A DNA stretch of 64,000 nucleotides from Haladaptatus litoreus (GTDB lineage: Archaea > Halobacteriota > Halobacteria > Halobacteriales > Haladaptataceae), in contig NZ_FTNO01000004.1 of assembly GCF_900156425.1 (NCBI RefSeq), positions 248,001 to 312,000 of the forward strand. The letters run 5' to 3'. The notes under the pieces are model-generated. The model did no database searches. It was not told the origin of the DNA and worked only from the letters and a program-made list of their open reading frames with translations. Of this stretch, positions 26,366-34,845 are shown one piece after another. The number at the start of each line of letters is the position of its first letter. Position 1 is the stretch's first letter. The position numbers were made by a program, and so were the translations under genes.

Positions 26366-27850
26366 TTGATATACCCTCTTTTTCGAGATTGCATTCCAAG
26401 AGAAAATAACGGTAACGATAGCAGTATCAAACGAAGAGATTACCTGAAAGGAATCACCGTAGGCGGCGCAACACTTGCGGGGTTCGGCGGCTTTTCCATG
26501 TCCTCGCTCGCGCAGAACGGAGACCCTATCGAGGCATCGTCCTGTGGTGAAGCGAGTACACCACCCGAGAATCCACCAGGTGGACAAGCGGGTCAGTGTA
26601 TCAGCTGCGCACGCGAGGCCTGTGGTACTGAACCGATCGCCGTCGGACTGGTTACTGGCCTTGACGGAACCTGCTATACGACATCGGCGGAAGAGATTCC
26701 CGACAATGCGGACTACATAACGTTCAAAGCAGGGCAGAACTGTTTCGTGGCAGCGGTTCCGGAAAATCCGGAGGGCGACGTTACGTGGTGTCTACCGGAA
26801 GGGTCACAGGACATCAGCAACGCGACGTACTACACGTGCGGCGGCGAAAATCCCCCAACAGTCGACGACGTAGACGTTACCTGTGATCAAATAGTCATCA
26901 CCACCTCGAACATTCCCGATGGTGAAACGTTGGATGTGACGGTGGAGTTCTCGGACGGATCCACGGAGAACTATACCCCGACGGTTACCGATAACCAGGC
27001 GACTGTTACGTTGCCCGGTGACGTTGACCCGGTCAACCTACGGATTGAGTACGACGGGCTAATTCTGTTCGACGCGGGTGTGACGGCATCGGATGCCCCA
27101 TGTGGAGATAACCCAGCGGTTACTGATGTCGAGGTCACGTGTGCACAAATCACTATTCAGACCGAAAACATCGACGAAGGTGAGACGCTAGATGTGACAG
27201 TGACCTTTACGGACGAATCCACGGAAACGTACATGCCCGAGGTCGACGCCAACGGCGTTGCAGTGGTCGAACTCCCTGGGGATCGGGATCCAGAACAGCT
27301 TTTGGTCGAGTACGATGGAATGGTGCTGTTTGATCAGTTTGTGGCAGCGTCCGATGCGCCGTGCCAGGAACAGCCGGAATGTCCACCTGACCTCAACATC
27401 GCGTTCAAATATAAGTACGGAACATGGTGGCCCGACACCTACGATGACATCGGCGATGAGGTCGACCCCGATGTGTTCTCGATCGAGGGTGATCAGCAAG
27501 AAGTGACCATCTGTGCACCCTTCCCGTTCGCCGTCAGTTACGCGACGCGGAAAAAGAAGCGTGACGGTCGAGACGGCCACGATGACGGAAAGAAGTGCAA
27601 GAAGCATAAGAAAAAGCACCACGACAACGGAAAGAAGTGCAAGAAGGACGAGAAGCATCATAAACACCACGACGGCAAATCGTGTGGTTGCTTCAAGGAC
27701 TGCAAGGAACAGGAACCGGTTGTTGCCGAACCGGTTGACAGTCAATTCTGCGCCACTATCTCGAGCGATTCGGACGGCAAGTGTAAGAAGAAAGCGGAGA
27801 TCTGCTGGTTCCGCGTCTTCTGCCCCGAGAACAACAATAACAATTCGTAA
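26366..27850 (+). CDS. Tat-exported protein with Ig-like repeats and Lys/His/Cys-rich segment
   Basis: 494 residues from a TTG, the only start codon after the upstream stop at 26327. RR at 23-24 followed by a hydrophobic stretch (GITVGGATLAGFGG) is a Tat-like signal. Two tandem domains of about 85 residues follow, each with VTCxQI, GETLDVTV, LPGD and ASDAPC, so they look like beta-sandwich repeats tied by cysteines. Then comes a very basic run (about 394-446) with repeated GKKCKK, HKKKHHD and KHHKHH units, and a Cys-rich end with an Asn tail. Such a basic segment is strange in an acidic haloarchaeal proteome and could bind metal or polyanions. Family unknown. Confidence 0.75.
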   Translation: MIYPLFRDCIPRENNGNDSSIKRRDYLKGITVGGATLAGFGGFSMSSLAQNGDPIEASSCGEASTPPENPPGGQAGQCISCAREACGTEPIAVGLVTGLDGTCYTTSAEEIPDNADYITFKAGQNCFVAAVPENPEGDVTWCLPEGSQDISNATYYTCGGENPPTVDDVDVTCDQIVITTSNIPDGETLDVTVEFSDGSTENYTPTVTDNQATVTLPGDVDPVNLRIEYDGLILFDAGVTASDAPCGDNPAVTDVEVTCAQITIQTENIDEGETLDVTVTFTDESTETYMPEVDANGVAVVELPGDRDPEQLLVEYDGMVLFDQFVAASDAPCQEQPECPPDLNIAFKYKYGTWWPDTYDDIGDEVDPDVFSIEGDQQEVTICAPFPFAVSYATRKKKRDGRDGHDDGKKCKKHKKKHHDNGKKCKKDEKHHKHHDGKSCGCFKDCKEQEPVVAEPVDSQFCATISSDSDGKCKKKAEICWFRVFCPENNNNNS

Positions 27851-28298
27851 CGAGAACGAACGCTCGAGTCCGTCATAAGCCTCGAACCGGGGTGGTGATA
27901 CCACACCCCCGTTTCATTCGTGCAGCCGCTCAGAGCCGTACCCTTGCCCATGGGCTAGGTCAATATGAATCCTTAAGCCGTTACCCGCAAGGCGCTAAAC
28001 TCTTAGGTCGATCTCCACCGCTAGTATGAGCACTCGAACCATGTCCGTCGAACCACTTGGTGTCTCTCCTCGGCTGCGATCCACAAGATAGTCAAGTTGC
28101 GTTACTGCCAATTACACACCACTTACCGTAGTAAGTAATGAAAAATTAGAGTCAATATGGAAGAATTCTGCGGAGAATAATCCACATATTTTATAAAATT
28201 GTCCTAAACTGTTCTCTGGATTGAATACGGGATAGGTAGTCACGCGTTCGTAACGGCGCTGATTATCAGCAAATCAGTCGTCGGGAGAAGGAACAAAC
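27851..28298. other. Intergenic between two exported-protein genes
   Basis: Holds the terminator-like hairpin at 27889 and then about 380 bases of mixed composition with an AT-rich block (28138-28205) that may be the promoter region of the repeat protein. No gene seen. Confidence 0.5.
27889..27913 (+). terminator. GC-rich hairpin after the Cys/Lys/His-rich gene
   Basis: GGGGTGGT-GAT-ACCACACCCC pairs its arms with at most one unpaired base and is followed by a short T run, about 40 bases after the stop at 27850. It may end the message or protect its 3' end. Confidence 0.4.
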
Positions 28299-30131
28299 AT
28301 GACACGAACGAATCAATCAGAGAATGACTCAGATATTGAACCGGAGAAACCTCAACAGCAGTCTTTAAAGAGAAGAACCATTCTCTCGGGACTCATAGCC
28401 ACAGTAGGTGTATCCAGTTTCGCCAGTGCACAACAAACAACAACCCAAGAACAAGGAACAACAACGACCCAGGATGGTGGGGGTGGAAACCAACAATCGT
28501 TAGTCCAAGCAGCAGAGCAAGGCGCTCAACAAGGTGTAGATAGCGTTGAGGATTCGTTATCAGAGGACGAGCAGCAAGCAATTGTTGAGGGTGCTACTCA
28601 AGGTGCGGTCCAAGGGGCTGTTAATCAGAACGTCAATGTCAATGTCGTCCAGAATGCTGCGTTCGGCGCGGCACAAGGAGCGGCTCAAGGGACAGTCAAC
28701 CAGAATGCCAATGTCAACGTTCTCCAGAACGCCGCATTTGGCGCAGCTCAAGGCGCAATCAATCAGAACGCCAATGTCAATGTTGTCCAGAATGCTGCAT
28801 CCGGCGGTGCTCAAGGGGCAGTACAAGGGGCTATAGCGAATCAAAATGCAAATGTCAACGTCGTACAGAATGCCGCGCTTGGTGCTGCACAAGGATGTGC
28901 TCAAGCAGGAGTAACAAATCAGAACGTCAACGTCAACGTCCTTCAGAATGCGGCATTAGGTGCAGCTCAGGGCGCAGTCAACCAAAATGCCAATGTCAAT
29001 ATTGTACAAAACGCAGCATCGAGTGCAGCCCAAGGCGCGGTACAGGGTGCTGCAACGAACCAGAATGTCAATATCAACGTCATTCAAAATGCTGCGTTTG
29101 GTGCGGCCCAAGGTGGCGTCCAGGCAGGTGCAGCGAATCAAAACGTCAATATCAACGTTCTCCAAAATGCCGTAAGCGGCGCAGCGCAGGGTGCGTTGCA
29201 AATAAATCAGAACGTCAATATTAATGTTATCCAGAATGCTGCACTCGGTGCGGCACAGGGTGCGATTCAGGGCGCTGTGAATCAGAATGTCAATATCAAC
29301 GTCATTCTCAATGCAGCAGTTGGTGCGGCCCAGGGCGCAGTGCAGGCTGGCGCTGTGAACCAGAATGTCAATATCAACGTCATCCTCAATGCCGCGCTTG
29401 GTGCCGCCCAGGGTGCTGTGAACCAGAACGTGAACATCAATGTCATTCTCAATGCCGCGTCTGGTGCCGCCCAGGGTGCAATCGTAGGCGCTGTAAACCA
29501 GAATGTGAACATCAACGTCGTTCTTAACGCCGCCCAAGGTGCCGCACTAGGCGCCTTACGAGCTGGTGCCATCAACCAGAACGTGAATATCAACGTCATC
29601 CTCAACGCTGCACTTGGTGCAGCCCAAGGATGTGTGCAATCTGGTGCCGTCAACCAGAACGTGAACATCAACGTCATCCTTAATGCAGCACTTGGTGCAG
29701 CGGAGGGGGCAATCAACGCAGCGGCGGGTGCTCCAGACGTATCGCCACAAGAAGTCCAAGCTGCAGCATTGGGTGGGGCAACAGGGGCTGTCGAATTCGC
29801 CTCGGTGAATCAGAACGTCAATATCAATGTCATTCAGAACGCCGCAGCAGACGGTGCTCAACAAGGGGTACAAGCAGCAACAACAGGCGCCTCTCTTGAA
29901 GAGATTCAACAAGCGGCCGAGCAAGAGAGTCAAGTCAACGGTACCCAACAACCCGACGAAGAAACTCAAGAACCAACGGCAGAACCTGAACCGACCCCAG
30001 AACCGACCCCAGAACCAACACCAGAACCGACACCAGAACCGGAACCAACAGCAGCGCCAGAACCAACTGCAGAACCTGAACCAACCGCAGCGCCAGAACC
30101 AACCCCAGCACCGGACAATTCAAGCGCATAA
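28299..30131 (+). CDS. Tat-exported Asn-rich repeat protein (amyloid-like candidate)
   Basis: 610 residues. RR at 25-26 plus hydrophobic stretch ending ASA/QQ near 44 forms a Tat signal. After a Gln/Thr/Gly linker, residues about 107-530 hold some 16 repeats of 21-26 residues (one about 50). Each has an NQNVNINVILNAA strand-like core and a LGAAQGAVQAGA-like Gly/Ala/Gln part. Asn, Val/Ile alternation and spaced Gln-Gly resemble the logic of curli (CsgA) or beta-solenoid repeats, though the repeat itself is not one I recognise. The C-terminus is a Pro-Glu-Thr linker (about 556-605, EPTPEP type) without a membrane anchor. Surface fibre or matrix role is inference. Confidence 0.85.
   Translation: MTRTNQSENDSDIEPEKPQQQSLKRRTILSGLIATVGVSSFASAQQTTTQEQGTTTTQDGGGGNQQSLVQAAEQGAQQGVDSVEDSLSEDEQQAIVEGATQGAVQGAVNQNVNVNVVQNAAFGAAQGAAQGTVNQNANVNVLQNAAFGAAQGAINQNANVNVVQNAASGGAQGAVQGAIANQNANVNVVQNAALGAAQGCAQAGVTNQNVNVNVLQNAALGAAQGAVNQNANVNIVQNAASSAAQGAVQGAATNQNVNINVIQNAAFGAAQGGVQAGAANQNVNINVLQNAVSGAAQGALQINQNVNINVIQNAALGAAQGAIQGAVNQNVNINVILNAAVGAAQGAVQAGAVNQNVNINVILNAALGAAQGAVNQNVNINVILNAASGAAQGAIVGAVNQNVNINVVLNAAQGAALGALRAGAINQNVNINVILNAALGAAQGCVQSGAVNQNVNINVILNAALGAAEGAINAAAGAPDVSPQEVQAAALGGATGAVEFASVNQNVNINVIQNAAADGAQQGVQAATTGASLEEIQQAAEQESQVNGTQQPDEETQEPTAEPEPTPEPTPEPTPEPTPEPEPTAAPEPTAEPEPTAAPEPTPAPDNSSA
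28619..29860 (+). repeat. Degenerate tandem repeats inside the Asn-rich gene
   Basis: About 16 tandem units of roughly 63-78 bases, each starting around AATCAGAACGTCAA, encode the protein repeats. Downstream copies are more alike (AACATCAACGTCATCCT) than upstream ones, as expected from later unequal exchange or gene conversion at that end. Confidence 0.85.
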
Positions 30132-30568
30132 GTCAACTACCCCGGTGTTAACGCCGGGGCCTGTGGGTGAACTCCCGTTCAAGCCGAAACTTCGGCGGAC
30201 GTAAACCCGTCGCTCACGTTCAACGTTCCCGACTTCAGGGCCAGTTGACGGTTGACCCGTCCACGCGAAGACTTTTGCCCAGCGTGGACATGCTTGATTC
30301 CGATGTTCTTCGCCGCGTTGTAGTCTGCGTGAACCTCGTAGCCGCACTTTCGACAACAGAATCGCTCCTGTTTCGGGCGGTTCCCACATTCGGTGTGACC
30401 GCACTTCGAACAACGTTGGGACGTATACGCTGGGTCTACTTGTTTGGTTGGGATACCGAACTCTGTAGCTTTGTACTCGACGTACTCGTAGAGCCGTCTG
30501 AATGCCCATGCGTGGAACGCTTTCGCGCCTGGCATACGGTCCCGAATATCGGTTAGGTCCTCGCCTTG
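30132..30568 (-). pseudogene. 5'-truncated tnpB with right end
   Basis: From the right-end hairpin CCCCGGTGTTAACGCCGGGG (30141-30160) the minus strand encodes the last 130 codons of a TnpB: an EDLTDIRDRMPGAKAFHAWAF segment with the RuvC-II Glu, CSKCG...CRKCG zinc ribbon and HADYNAAKN with the last Asp. The N-terminal two thirds are missing, so it cannot be active. It starts directly after the repeat-protein stop. Confidence 0.75.
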
Positions 30569-30626
30569 CTACCACGAGATAGCTGGTTGGGATATCTTTT
30601 TGGTTTTGTGCGCACAATGTACACGT

Positions 30627-30938
30627 ATGAGTTCCAGCAAACGCGTCCATTTTCGCGCCCCCGAACGGCTAATTGAACAAGCCGACGTCCTGGCTGTCGC
30701 GGAGGATAAAAACCGAACCGATGTTCTTGTCGATGCCCTCCGTGACTATCTCGCAGACGCAAGTGATGAAGAGCGTGTTCAGCAAGCAATTGCAAATGCC
30801 TACTACGAAGACCGACTCACCTTCGAGCAAGTAAAGGCAATCGTGGGTACCGAGGCAGCTCAGAATTTTCGCGTACTCAAGCACCAGCTCACTGACGACA
30901 GTATTAGCGACGACCTTGCTGGCGCCCTCGACGAATGA
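30627..30938 (+). CDS. RHH-type antitoxin
   Basis: 103 residues from the ATG at 30627; the frame opens nine codons earlier. KRVHFRAPERLIEQADVLAVAEDKNRTDVLVDAL is a ribbon-helix-helix DNA-binding domain and YEDRLTFEQVKAIVGTEAAQNF is the toxin-binding tail typical of haloarchaeal VapB/UPF0175-like antitoxins. Its stop overlaps the PIN toxin start by four bases, so both are made from one message and the antitoxin likely represses it. Confidence 0.8.
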   Translation: MSSSKRVHFRAPERLIEQADVLAVAEDKNRTDVLVDALRDYLADASDEERVQQAIANAYYEDRLTFEQVKAIVGTEAAQNFRVLKHQLTDDSISDDLAGALDE

Positions 30939-31438
30939 AACTAGTCGCAGACACATCCGCTCTCGTAAGTCTCGCTGCCACATCCGACGCGCGTCGCCTC
31001 GCTCTTCCATACTTTCTGGAGGGCTATGATGTCGCTGTCCCGTACCATGTTATAGACGAACTGGAGGCTGTTGCTCAATATACTGACCCTCATGCGAAGG
31101 CTGCGCAAGCAGTCCTCGACAAACAAGATCAGTTTGAAACTCACAAAATCGAATTGGACCCAGAGTTCCCTCTTGACGATGGTGAAAACGCAGCGATCCA
31201 GCTCACAAAGGAAATCGGCGCGGCGTTTTTTTATTGTGACGAGTACAACCAGCTCGCGCTCATCCATGCCTCGCTTGTGGAGCCACAACTAGTGACAACT
31301 CCACGGGTGCTCAAAGCACTTGTCGTGCATAGTAATATCACAAACACAGAGGCGAAAGAGCTCCTCAAACAGATTAGTCAGGCACGAAGTTGGGAGACAA
31401 ATGCCTACGTGCAACAGGCTGAACACTTATTCGAGTGA
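30935..31438 (+). CDS. PIN-domain toxin (DUF3368-like)
   Basis: 167 residues. PIN fold with MKLVADTSALVSLA (first Asp at 5-6), VIDELEAVA (Glu near 43), the GENAAIQL region near 91-98 and YCDEYNQLA near 107. These form the metal-binding acidic site of a toxin ribonuclease. Paired with the overlapping antitoxin, it forms an intact toxin-antitoxin unit, unlike the broken PIN gene at 25888. Confidence 0.8.
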   Translation: MKLVADTSALVSLAATSDARRLALPYFLEGYDVAVPYHVIDELEAVAQYTDPHAKAAQAVLDKQDQFETHKIELDPEFPLDDGENAAIQLTKEIGAAFFYCDEYNQLALIHASLVEPQLVTTPRVLKALVVHSNITNTEAKELLKQISQARSWETNAYVQQAEHLFE

Positions 31439-32000
31439 GCAGGGTGCATAACCCACGATTATTCACTGCTCTCGGCCCAATGATCCAAAGTATCGAATAA
31501 TTCGGTGAAGGCTCCTGGGTTGCTCGGCTCACTGAGATATCTATTCTGTGACACAGACCTGGAACACTTGTGTGAGGGACCGGAGTGATATTCTGGAGGT
31601 ACACCACGTCACTCATCGCGGCACCGTCTATGACCACCGCTTTTGATATGCTCCCGCGCTTCAAGACGTGGGAATCCACGAAGGAGATAGTACGCTTGCG
31701 CGTTTCCTCGGGAGCGAAGTACGCTTTCGCGTCCCCCCTCACCGGTAGCTGTCCAATTGTGACCACGGACGTGCAGTACAACGCGTGGAGCCGTATCAAA
31801 GCGGTCTTCCCACCGATATGCAACCGGCGTTTCAACCGGACATACCGCATTCCCGTCACAGCAGGGTATTCAGCCTGCTGTGTACCACCATCAGCGTCAG
31901 ACGACCTAGCTTTAATCCGCGCGGATTAAAGCGGTATACGCCCAGATTGCGATTTTTTATTGAACTCTGATAGACAAGTAGAGGATCACAATTCCTGATG
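31439..32000. other. Gene-free stretch with tnpB-like debris and perfect palindrome
   Basis: On the minus strand, 31585-31860 gives weakly coding text (VRLKRRLHIGGKTALIR, QLPVRGDAKAYFAPEET) and a hairpin-like CCCGCGCTTCAAGACGTGGG end. I read this as decayed tnpB element tail, without certainty. A perfect 22-base palindrome, centred on CCGCGCGG, spans 31910-31931. Confidence 0.4.
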
Positions 32001-34199
32001 CTAGTGTGACCACTGCGAGGCTGAAGTAGACGATGAAAATACTGTTTCAAACACTTTCTGTTCAGCCTTACGAAGATGTTGGGAGAATGTCGGTGGGGCA
32101 ATTCCGAGTGAGTTGGCGAGATCCTCGCCGGATGCGCCTCGTGGCCACTCAAAGTATCCTCGATGATACGCGGTTTCGAGTGCTGCCTGCTGACGGTCGG
32201 TGAGGTTATCGCAGAGTGACTGCCGGCTCTGAGTTTCCGGGCTTCCCGGACGTGGAATCTGGCGTTTGGCAAGCAATTGGGCGGTCGGGTACAAATCGTT
32301 GATCGTCTCGATCATTGCGTTGACGTCGGCGCTTGGTGAGAAATAAAGCCGCAGATGAGCGTCGCCGTCTTCAAGCAGCACTTCTTCGACGGAGCCGCCC
32401 CGCGAGGCCACTTCGGATGAAAGCGGCATGTCGGTGATTCGCGCCTCAAACCGGATGATATCATCCTCCTCGGCGATCACTGTCACCGAATCCCAGTAGG
32501 CGCTCTGGCTGGTCAGAGCGTCAAGTGTCTTACGAGCGTCGGGAGTCACGGTACCGTACACGAGGTATGCTCCGTCACTGGTCGCAACGACGTTGTCTAA
32601 GGTGAGCTGTCCAGTACTCGTCTGGTCAATACCGATGGATTCGAGGATATCTGGGATGCGTAATTCAAGTTCAAGAATCTCGTCGCTCATCAACGCCTGC
32701 TTTCGTTCAGTGGCGGCAATCGCGTGGCCGATAACCTCGCCAAATTGCCCCAAGATCCGTTGTTCCTGCTCGTCGAAGGCGTTCGACCGCTCGGAAGTGA
32801 TACTTAAAAGCCCATATTTGGTCTCTTCATAGATGATTGGAATATCCACCGACGATCGAATCCTGTCCGTGTCGGAATGGTCCTGCCGACGTTCATTTAT
32901 TGGATCTGTATAGACATCCTCTGTCGTCTGAACTTTGCCTGACCGGAGGGCTCTGTCTGGCAAATTCTCATTATATGCCTCATCCAAGTCCATTAGAGCA
33001 GTAATTTCGTCTAAGTTGTTTTTGACATCGGCTCCGGCTCGGAGAGTCTCAGTCCAAGTCAGAGCTTCGGTATCGCTGATCCACGCGAATAAATACCGGT
33101 CCGTAGACGCGAGGTGCTCACAGACGGTCGTATCAATCTCTTCACGGGAAGATTGGTCGATGAGTGCGTCGGTAGTCGAACGAACGATGTCGTTAACACT
33201 GTTGAGCGTCGCTAATTGCTCTTGACGGCGCCCCAGTTCTCGCTCGGCTTCAACACGGTCGGTGATGTCACGACCTTCCATGATGAAGTACGTGTTCTCA
33301 CCGTGATCGTCAGTGACTGGCCGGAGAGAAAAGTCGGTAATAGCGGTACGATCAACACCCTGTACTTCGAGTTCGTTGCGGACGAACTCGTCATCACGGG
33401 CTCGTTCGACTGCTTTGCGGACACGTTCAGCTGCCTTGCCGTACTGGAACCAGTCTGTATTCCAGACCTTTTTTCCAATCACATTCTCTCGGTCAATCCC
33501 GCCAAACTCGAGGGCAGAATCGTTGACTTCGAGAAAAGTACCATCAAGATCGATGAGGCCCGTAAACTGGTAGGTCCCATTGAAAACGGCATCATATCGA
33601 CGTTGGCGATCCTCGCGCTCCGTGACGTCGCGGAGAACAGAGAGATGGCGGCCGGGGAGAATATTCGGAGTCGCTGCAAACTCAACGATGCGTTGCTTCC
33701 CATCAGCACAGAGAAGAGGAAAATGACCGCGATCCTGGTCCGATGCTTGGAACTTTTGCCAGGCTTGCTCAAAGTCGTAGTCTTCAGCAGCAAACTCGCT
33801 AATCGATTGCCCGCGGAGTTCGTCTTTTGAGAGACCGAATAATTCAGTGGCAGCCGGATTGACGTCGATGTACTCTGCATCGTCGTCAGCGATCAGCATC
33901 GCGTCGAATGCTTCCTCAAATACGGCGCGGAATTTTTTCTCACTCCGATTCTGTTCATTCAAGGTGAGAGACTGATCAGCCATCTCTGTCGTCATCGGCT
34001 GCCACCAGACGCGTCCGTTCGCCCCAACCTTCTTAGTTTCAAGCTGGTCGTGATCAACGAGCCGTTCCAATCGTTCGTAGGTGCTCCGGCGACCAAGATC
34101 GAGAGCGTTCGCCACCTCGGTTGTCGTTTGGGGAGCCCCAGAGTCGTCAAAGAGCGAGAGTGTTTCTCGAAGTGCTTTGGTCAATGGGGGTGACGTCAT
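32001..34199 (-). CDS. Bat-type PAS/GAF sensor transcription regulator
   Basis: 732 residues. Order: an N-terminal winged helix (about 1-70, TTTEVANALDLGRRSTYERLERL), PAS domains about 90-200 and 200-320 (VNPAATELFGLSKDEL; VNDSALEFGG), a GAF domain about 350-500, a bacterio-opsin activator-like domain about 510-665, and a C-terminal HTH_10 (LTDRQQAALETAYHRGYFEWPRGASGEDLANSLGI split over 675-710). Members sense redox, light or ligands and control archaeal promoters. The N-terminal HTH makes a two-DNA-binding-domain layout. Targets unknown. Confidence 0.88.
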   Translation of the reverse strand: MTSPPLTKALRETLSLFDDSGAPQTTTEVANALDLGRRSTYERLERLVDHDQLETKKVGANGRVWWQPMTTEMADQSLTLNEQNRSEKKFRAVFEEAFDAMLIADDDAEYIDVNPAATELFGLSKDELRGQSISEFAAEDYDFEQAWQKFQASDQDRGHFPLLCADGKQRIVEFAATPNILPGRHLSVLRDVTEREDRQRRYDAVFNGTYQFTGLIDLDGTFLEVNDSALEFGGIDRENVIGKKVWNTDWFQYGKAAERVRKAVERARDDEFVRNELEVQGVDRTAITDFSLRPVTDDHGENTYFIMEGRDITDRVEAERELGRRQEQLATLNSVNDIVRSTTDALIDQSSREEIDTTVCEHLASTDRYLFAWISDTEALTWTETLRAGADVKNNLDEITALMDLDEAYNENLPDRALRSGKVQTTEDVYTDPINERRQDHSDTDRIRSSVDIPIIYEETKYGLLSITSERSNAFDEQEQRILGQFGEVIGHAIAATERKQALMSDEILELELRIPDILESIGIDQTSTGQLTLDNVVATSDGAYLVYGTVTPDARKTLDALTSQSAYWDSVTVIAEEDDIIRFEARITDMPLSSEVASRGGSVEEVLLEDGDAHLRLYFSPSADVNAMIETINDLYPTAQLLAKRQIPRPGSPETQSRQSLCDNLTDRQQAALETAYHRGYFEWPRGASGEDLANSLGIAPPTFSQHLRKAEQKVFETVFSSSTSASQWSH

Positions 34200-34423
34200 C
34201 AGATAATACTGGTGCTACTCTTATATGCCTCCATCGTTGGAGGGGCGTATTGTAATAGAACTGAATTGACTTGTAAAATGTTTCAAAATAAAGATAGTAA
34301 AGTGTGCATTGACAGCTGTGCGTTCCCAAAGCACCCTACCCAATTTTACTAACTTCTTATCCGGAACGGGTTCTGAGTGAACATCACACCAGCTGATGGT
34401 TGGTAACTAGAGGATCCACTACT

Positions 34424-34723
34424 ATGACGCAACCAACACAAGACGGGACGAGACCATACTTAGGAAAAGAGCACCTGACCGAGAGCGAATATCACGGGGT
34501 ACTCGCGGCAGAACGACGTAGAATAACGCTTAGAATCCTAGCGGAATTGACTGAAACAGTCGAGCTCAATGATCTGGCCACAATAGTTTCCAAACGAGAA
34601 GACAAGGGAGTCGATCCGGAGCATATTGCGTTAACACTCCATCACACTCATCTCCCGAAGATGAGTGATATCGGCGTCATCAACTACGACCCAGATACCA
34701 CCCGTGTCGAACTGCATCCGTAG
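34424..34723 (+). CDS. DUF7344-like small winged-helix protein
   Basis: 99 residues from the ATG at 34424; eight codons upstream are open but less likely. VLAAERRRITLRILAEL, DLATIVSKRED and VINYDPDTTRVEL follow the pattern of the haloarchaeal DUF7344 winged-helix family, often regulators near Bat-type genes. Divergent from the Bat-like gene 224 bases away. Confidence 0.7.
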   Translation: MTQPTQDGTRPYLGKEHLTESEYHGVLAAERRRITLRILAELTETVELNDLATIVSKREDKGVDPEHIALTLHHTHLPKMSDIGVINYDPDTTRVELHP

Positions 34724-34845
34724 TCTGAAACCACGAACGCTGCATGGATTGAACCAGGGATATCGTGCAGCGGAAATACAGTGCCGCTATCGAAACAAGA
34801 CCCTCTCTTTAGGGTGGAAGATATTACCTATAGAGACAAGGATCC

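Noticed and set aside
28895..29716. Long open frames on both strands opposite and across the Asn-rich repeat gene
   Set aside because: They exist only because the repeat units keep all frames open; their translations are shadows without start signals or recognisable domains.
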